Part shown: positions 59,601 through 64,000 of the stretch, piece by piece
How positions within the stretch are numbered: the first letter of the stretch is position 1
Layout of the letters: each line of letters starts with the position of its first letter
NCBI GenBank assembly: GCA_008933995.1
Contig: WARS01000026.1
Coordinates: 2,618,501-2,682,500, forward strand
Length of the DNA: 64,000 nucleotides
Direction: 5' to 3'
Source of the DNA: Datnioides undecimradiatus
Lineage: Eukaryota > Chordata > Actinopteri > Lobotiformes > Datnioididae
Notes under the pieces: model-generated
Seen by the model: only the letters and a program-made list of their open reading frames with translations
Told to the model about the DNA's origin: nothing
The model's database searches: none
Made by a program: the position numbers and the translations under genes

Positions 59601-62600
59601 ATATGTCGCCAAAGCCTCTCACTTGGCAAAGAGGCTCTCTAAGCCTGTGACAATGACTGGGACAAAGCCTGCACTGCGGGGCAACTCAGTGAGCATTAAA
59701 GAATGGGCGGAGAGGAAGTACAGGCATGTCTCTCCCTCTCTCTCTCTCTCTCTCTCCCTTTTTCCAGTATCCCTCCATCCTGTCCTCCACAAACTATGCA
59801 CACCCATTTACACCCTGCTTCATCTCAATGATTTTAATGCAATGTGTCTTGGCTCCATTGAAAAGAGAAGGGAGTCATCTTCTCTCAGAGGACCAGAGCT
59901 TTTGTGGAAGTGTGCTTTCATTTTCATGTAGTGCTTCAGGGTATTGATAAATGAAGGCACAGGAGAACATGCCTGAAATAGACATGATGTTGTTGATACC
60001 AGGCCACTGGGATCTTTAGCATACACAATTTTGCTTTACTGTCTTTTTTAATACTTTCATCATTTAACTAGTTTCTTCTGGAGATATGTAAAGAAAGTAT
60101 TCACTTCAATCTCAATTTTTCCTGAATATAGTAAAACTATTTAAATAGCCACTTGATGCAGGTATGTCCGATGTTGTCAATATGTAATATATATTCCAAG
60201 CAGTAAAGCAGGGATTTGTGATAAAGGAAGCATAAGAGACACTCTGAGTGTCTAAGTGTTTTCCAATTCATTTCCAGATAGAAGTGTTATCTACAACATA
60301 CTTTTCTAAGCCAAACATAAACATAATGACCGCAACAATTCAGTAAGCAGTGCTCACACTGCCTTGCAGGGTCATTCATTCAGTAGGAAAAAGAGCTGAT
60401 AGTCACTGTCCTGGGATATTAAAGCATAGTGCAAGCTCCCTGTTAGTCATATCCTAAGATGATGAAGAATGGCAGACTTTTGCCTAACATAAAGTTTTAG
60501 CGGGCAGGTTTAAAGGTAAACCTATCCTGCATTTAATCCTCACAAAAAAATTTGGAGTGTCTTCCAAACTTCAGAGACTTTTCTCGACTTGCCTGCAGTT
60601 CAACCTAAACCCACAGTCACTGGACATAATTACACAGTCCATTTAGGATAGATGTCATCACTTTAAATGGGCCTTTTCAATGTTTAAGAGCACATGGCTT
60701 TTGTAAACAGAGAGAGTACAACTTAGAGTCAAAGCCTAATGGACATGCATGCTCACTCAGAGCTTCACATGGTATGTAGATGCTGGGCTGAGTGCACAAA
60801 AGAGTCAGCATAAGTAAGAGTAAGAGTAGATATGTGTAAATATGAGTTATCTGGCTGTGTGAACTGGAATGAGCAAATTATTGCCATATGGAACGAAGAT
60901 TAAAAAAAATAAATGTAACAGACAACCAACTGTTTGATTGAGGAAATCATTTTCAGATTGATTGATAATGAAAATAATAACTGATCACAAACCCACATAT
61001 TTTGACCTACCATATCAGACCAATGATGTCAATTTATTCTTTCTTTGTGTGAAAAATAAGGCAACTCTGTTTTCTGTGGAACTTTTGTAGTTTTTTAGTT
61101 TTTTTTTGTTGCTTGATAAGTTTTATGCTTAATGTTTAATTTCTTCAGTATGAAAACCATTTCAAACAATTCTTCAGCACACACAGAACAACATTTTGAC
61201 TTATTGTACAGTACATTACATGAACAGGAGCAGACTGACCTCCACACCTTGACTGTCAGAGATTACTATACTGACATGGTCAAACTACACTGGACAGGAC
61301 CAAATAAAGCTATTTGTTGTACTGATAAACAATGTTTTAAAAATATACATATAAAAAGAATATATCAACGTCTATTAGATTCAAAGTATCATCACTCATC
61401 ACTCTGTAATAAACAAAAGAGAAAGCACTGGACTTTGCCAAGTGTTTTCAGGGTCTCTGCTCTTGACCAGTTCCATTATGCTTGTTAAATTAATGTGAAT
61501 GTTAAAACAAACAAGAGGCAACCTCATTTGTGAATTCCGACTTAACGTCTCCACCAACGTCTCAATCCCCTGTGGTGACTGACTGAAAGGGTTGCCCTGC
61601 CCTGTGCCTTTGTCATTTCCTCCCCAACAGTCCTCGCCTCTGGTGCTTTCTGATAATTACAAGTCTTCCGCTTCTGTCTTAATGCAAAGCTCACCAATAC
61701 ATAGTAATTACAAAATACCTTCAAAACAAACTTACGAAAAGCTTGACATACAACAACATGAGATCAGTGGTTAAAGTAGCTGTAAAAATGTATGTGTGCG
61801 TGTGCATAATGAGTATAATCAAAGAAAGTATGGAAAGGCTACCAGGACACACCCAAGTATGTACTGACAACCTATTATGACAGCAGCTAAGACTGAAAGT
61901 CATTCATGATTCTATTACATTCTGAAACATTGTTTGAAATCGCAATAAAAAAGATTCCAGTGAATTTTCACACATGCAACACTACATGTAGACACAAGCA
62001 GGCATGCAACTGCATACACAAAAGAAATGCATGATGACAAGCTTTGCTGTCAACACAGACAATGACAGCAATGATGGAGGAGGTCTCAGACATCCATAAA
62101 CATCTGCTGGGGCTGACAGATAGGAAGCTAGCCTGCAGACAAACTCATTTCAATAAGAAATACTAAAGTGCCTTTGCAAACAAAACCTGTCTCCTGACTA
62201 CCTTGTTTTAGCTCAGTAGATGAGTACACAAACCAATTTAAACTCAGTGTGTTGGGGTAATTCTTAGAATTCAGGATGTTACACAGAAACGTGACAGTAA
62301 AGAATTTGTGATTAAGAACATTTTTAGCAGCTGTGGAAAACGTCTCATGCATGCTGCGGAGTCATGCAGAGAGAACTAGGCGTTATTAGTTTCAAATGAG
62401 TTTTGATCTATTCATTTTTAAATGATCTACAGAGTTAGCAACAGAAGGACAAAACCTAAAAACCGCAAGCAAAAAGAATAATTGCTTTGAAGAATATGAG
62501 TCACACCTTTAAGTGACATCACCAGATGGTGTCTGATTACTTTTTGTGTAGCAAATATCTTCTCTTTGTCTTCACTTTATTATCTAGACTTTGTTAAAAA

Positions 62601-64000
62601 CAGCTCTTTGATAGCCCTGCTTATCTGGAGGTGACACTTCACTTAAAGGTCTTTGCACACACAGATTAGAAAGACTGATTTACTGAACTGCTGCCAATAA
62701 CAGGCATAGTCTTGTAGTGTTAACAATGTCTCAGTCATTGCATCAAATACATTTTTAAGTGTCAGATACTATAGAGCACTCATAGAGTACTATATACGAT
62801 AGTAGTAAAGTGTGAACAAACTACAAATTAAAAAGAAGGAAAGCCTTTAGTTATTCTCTATTTTTGAATTAGAAAAGTCACTCTTAACAGGGTATCTGTA
62901 TTTCCCTCAAAACAAGTCAAGATCGTAAGCAGTTTAAGTCAATAAAATAACTCTTTTCTTACCTCTAAGAGCTGGGCCTCTAGGTGTTCATTACTTGTTG
63001 GTGCAGTAACATGTGCCCTGTCCCTGTTTCAGTCCCCAGTGCACCTTAACAAGCTAGTAATCATGTACGTCTGGAATTCACCAAAGCAGCTCTCTGACAC
63101 ACATCAAGTACGTCCACATCAAACCTGTGCTTCCAGTATTATGTAAAGAGGCAGGACCTCCACATTTCTACATTGTCTACAAGCATAACAGGTTTCAAGC
63201 TAAAGTGTGTAGCGGCTTAAAACCTTCAAACACTCCCAACAAAAACAAAACAAAGCAGAGGCACGTGGAAAGTTATAGATAAAAAATACTAATATCTGAA
63301 TACCTCTACGACACTTTTTTCTTATATTTGTGCTTGTGTTCAGCAGCAGATGTGGTTTGAAAATTTAAACACATTATGTGTTTTAGGGTCATTAAAACAC
63401 CACCAATGCCAGAAGATTGGTTTCAATCTTCATCCTTTAATGTTTAAAGAGCACATGTGCTGTGTGGATGTTTGTTGAGGTGTGTCGCTCAATTAATGGT
63501 AAGTGCCGCCAAGCTTTAAGTGATTCCGGCACTGGCATACAGTACTGCCATGGAATGCCATTTGAAGAGTTGCCTCTTAAAACAGAAGCTAGCCTGGCAC
63601 GCAAACAGCTGGCAAGCTATCACAACCTTAAATTCCTGATACCAAAGCACAGACAGGTTAGCCATTTCCTGAAAAAGTCCCCTTTTCGGCTCATTTAGCT
63701 TTTTATCTCCTTCATAGAAAACATAGAATATGACAATAAATTACTGCAAAGGCTGGATTTCTAGTGTGTTGACTGACACAGGCTAGAAAACAACATGAGT
63801 CACTATAGAAACATGTCCCGGGCAGAAGTGCCGATTGACAAAGAGTGGCATTCAGGAACTTAATCGGTTTGCCACAGCTAGCAGAGCAACGATAGACAGT
63901 GTGGAGACGAGCAGTCACACTCAACCTCCTCCTTTCAAACTCCGAGGTCACAAGAAGACCTCTTCACACCTTACTTCACTCTGACACATTGTTCATCACT
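59601..64000. other. Upstream flank of chl1
   Basis: Unassigned AT-rich DNA with a (CT)n tract and a candidate splice donor at 62963 (see findings). Open frames up to about 118 codons lack exon structure or recognisable protein character. Confidence 0.6.
59729..59757. repeat. (CT)n microsatellite upstream of chl1
   Basis: About 14 CT units, with one CC interruption, roughly 170 nt upstream of the GC box. GAGA-type repeats near promoters can influence expression, but nothing here shows that it does. Confidence 0.95.

Noticed and set aside
61132-61488. 118-codon plus-strand open frame upstream of chl1
   Set aside because: AT-rich with no domain or exon signals; treated as chance.

Overview
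The window is vertebrate genomic DNA, almost certainly from a ray-finned fish of the percomorph/acanthomorph type. It has GT-AG introns, sparse short exons, many dinucleotide microsatellites, and diverged copies of several interspersed repeats known to me as very common in percomorph genomes (about 6.0, 7.1, 11.5, 16.0, 19.3 and 46.6 kb). It contains no bacterial-type operons, no rRNA or convincing tRNA genes and no CRISPR.

One gene dominates: a complete L1-family neural cell adhesion molecule on the minus strand, best matched to CHL1 (close homolog of L1). A GC-rich promoter and non-coding first exon lie at about 59.36-59.56 kb, the start codon is at 57,076 and the stop codon at 26,465. I rebuilt 28 coding exons from reading frame, splice sites and family knowledge. 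Every junction is GT-AG and phase-consistent, giving 3,807 coding bases and 1,268 residues: signal peptide, six Ig domains, five FNIII domains, one transmembrane helix and a 104-residue ankyrin-type tail ending ...FIGEY...SLVTA. The KEKEDLHPD and SDSEEKPLKGS tail segments point to CHL1 rather than L1, NrCAM or neurofascin. I cannot say which teleost duplicate (chl1a or chl1b) it is.

Region by region: 1-26.1 kb is mostly non-coding DNA downstream of chl1. It holds repeats, a 20-bp hairpin at 24.8 kb and, at 4.05-5.02 kb on the minus strand, two phase-compatible exon-like segments of a gene I do not recognise. 26.2-59.6 kb is chl1 with its introns. 59.6-64 kb is upstream flank with one candidate alternative leader splice donor.

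The most interesting points are the apparent retention of a complete fifth FNIII domain (mammalian CHL1 has a partial one), an FIGEY variant of the ankyrin-binding motif, two 39-nt in-frame microexons, the unidentified exon pair at 4-5 kb, and two hairpins that share a 13-nt loop.
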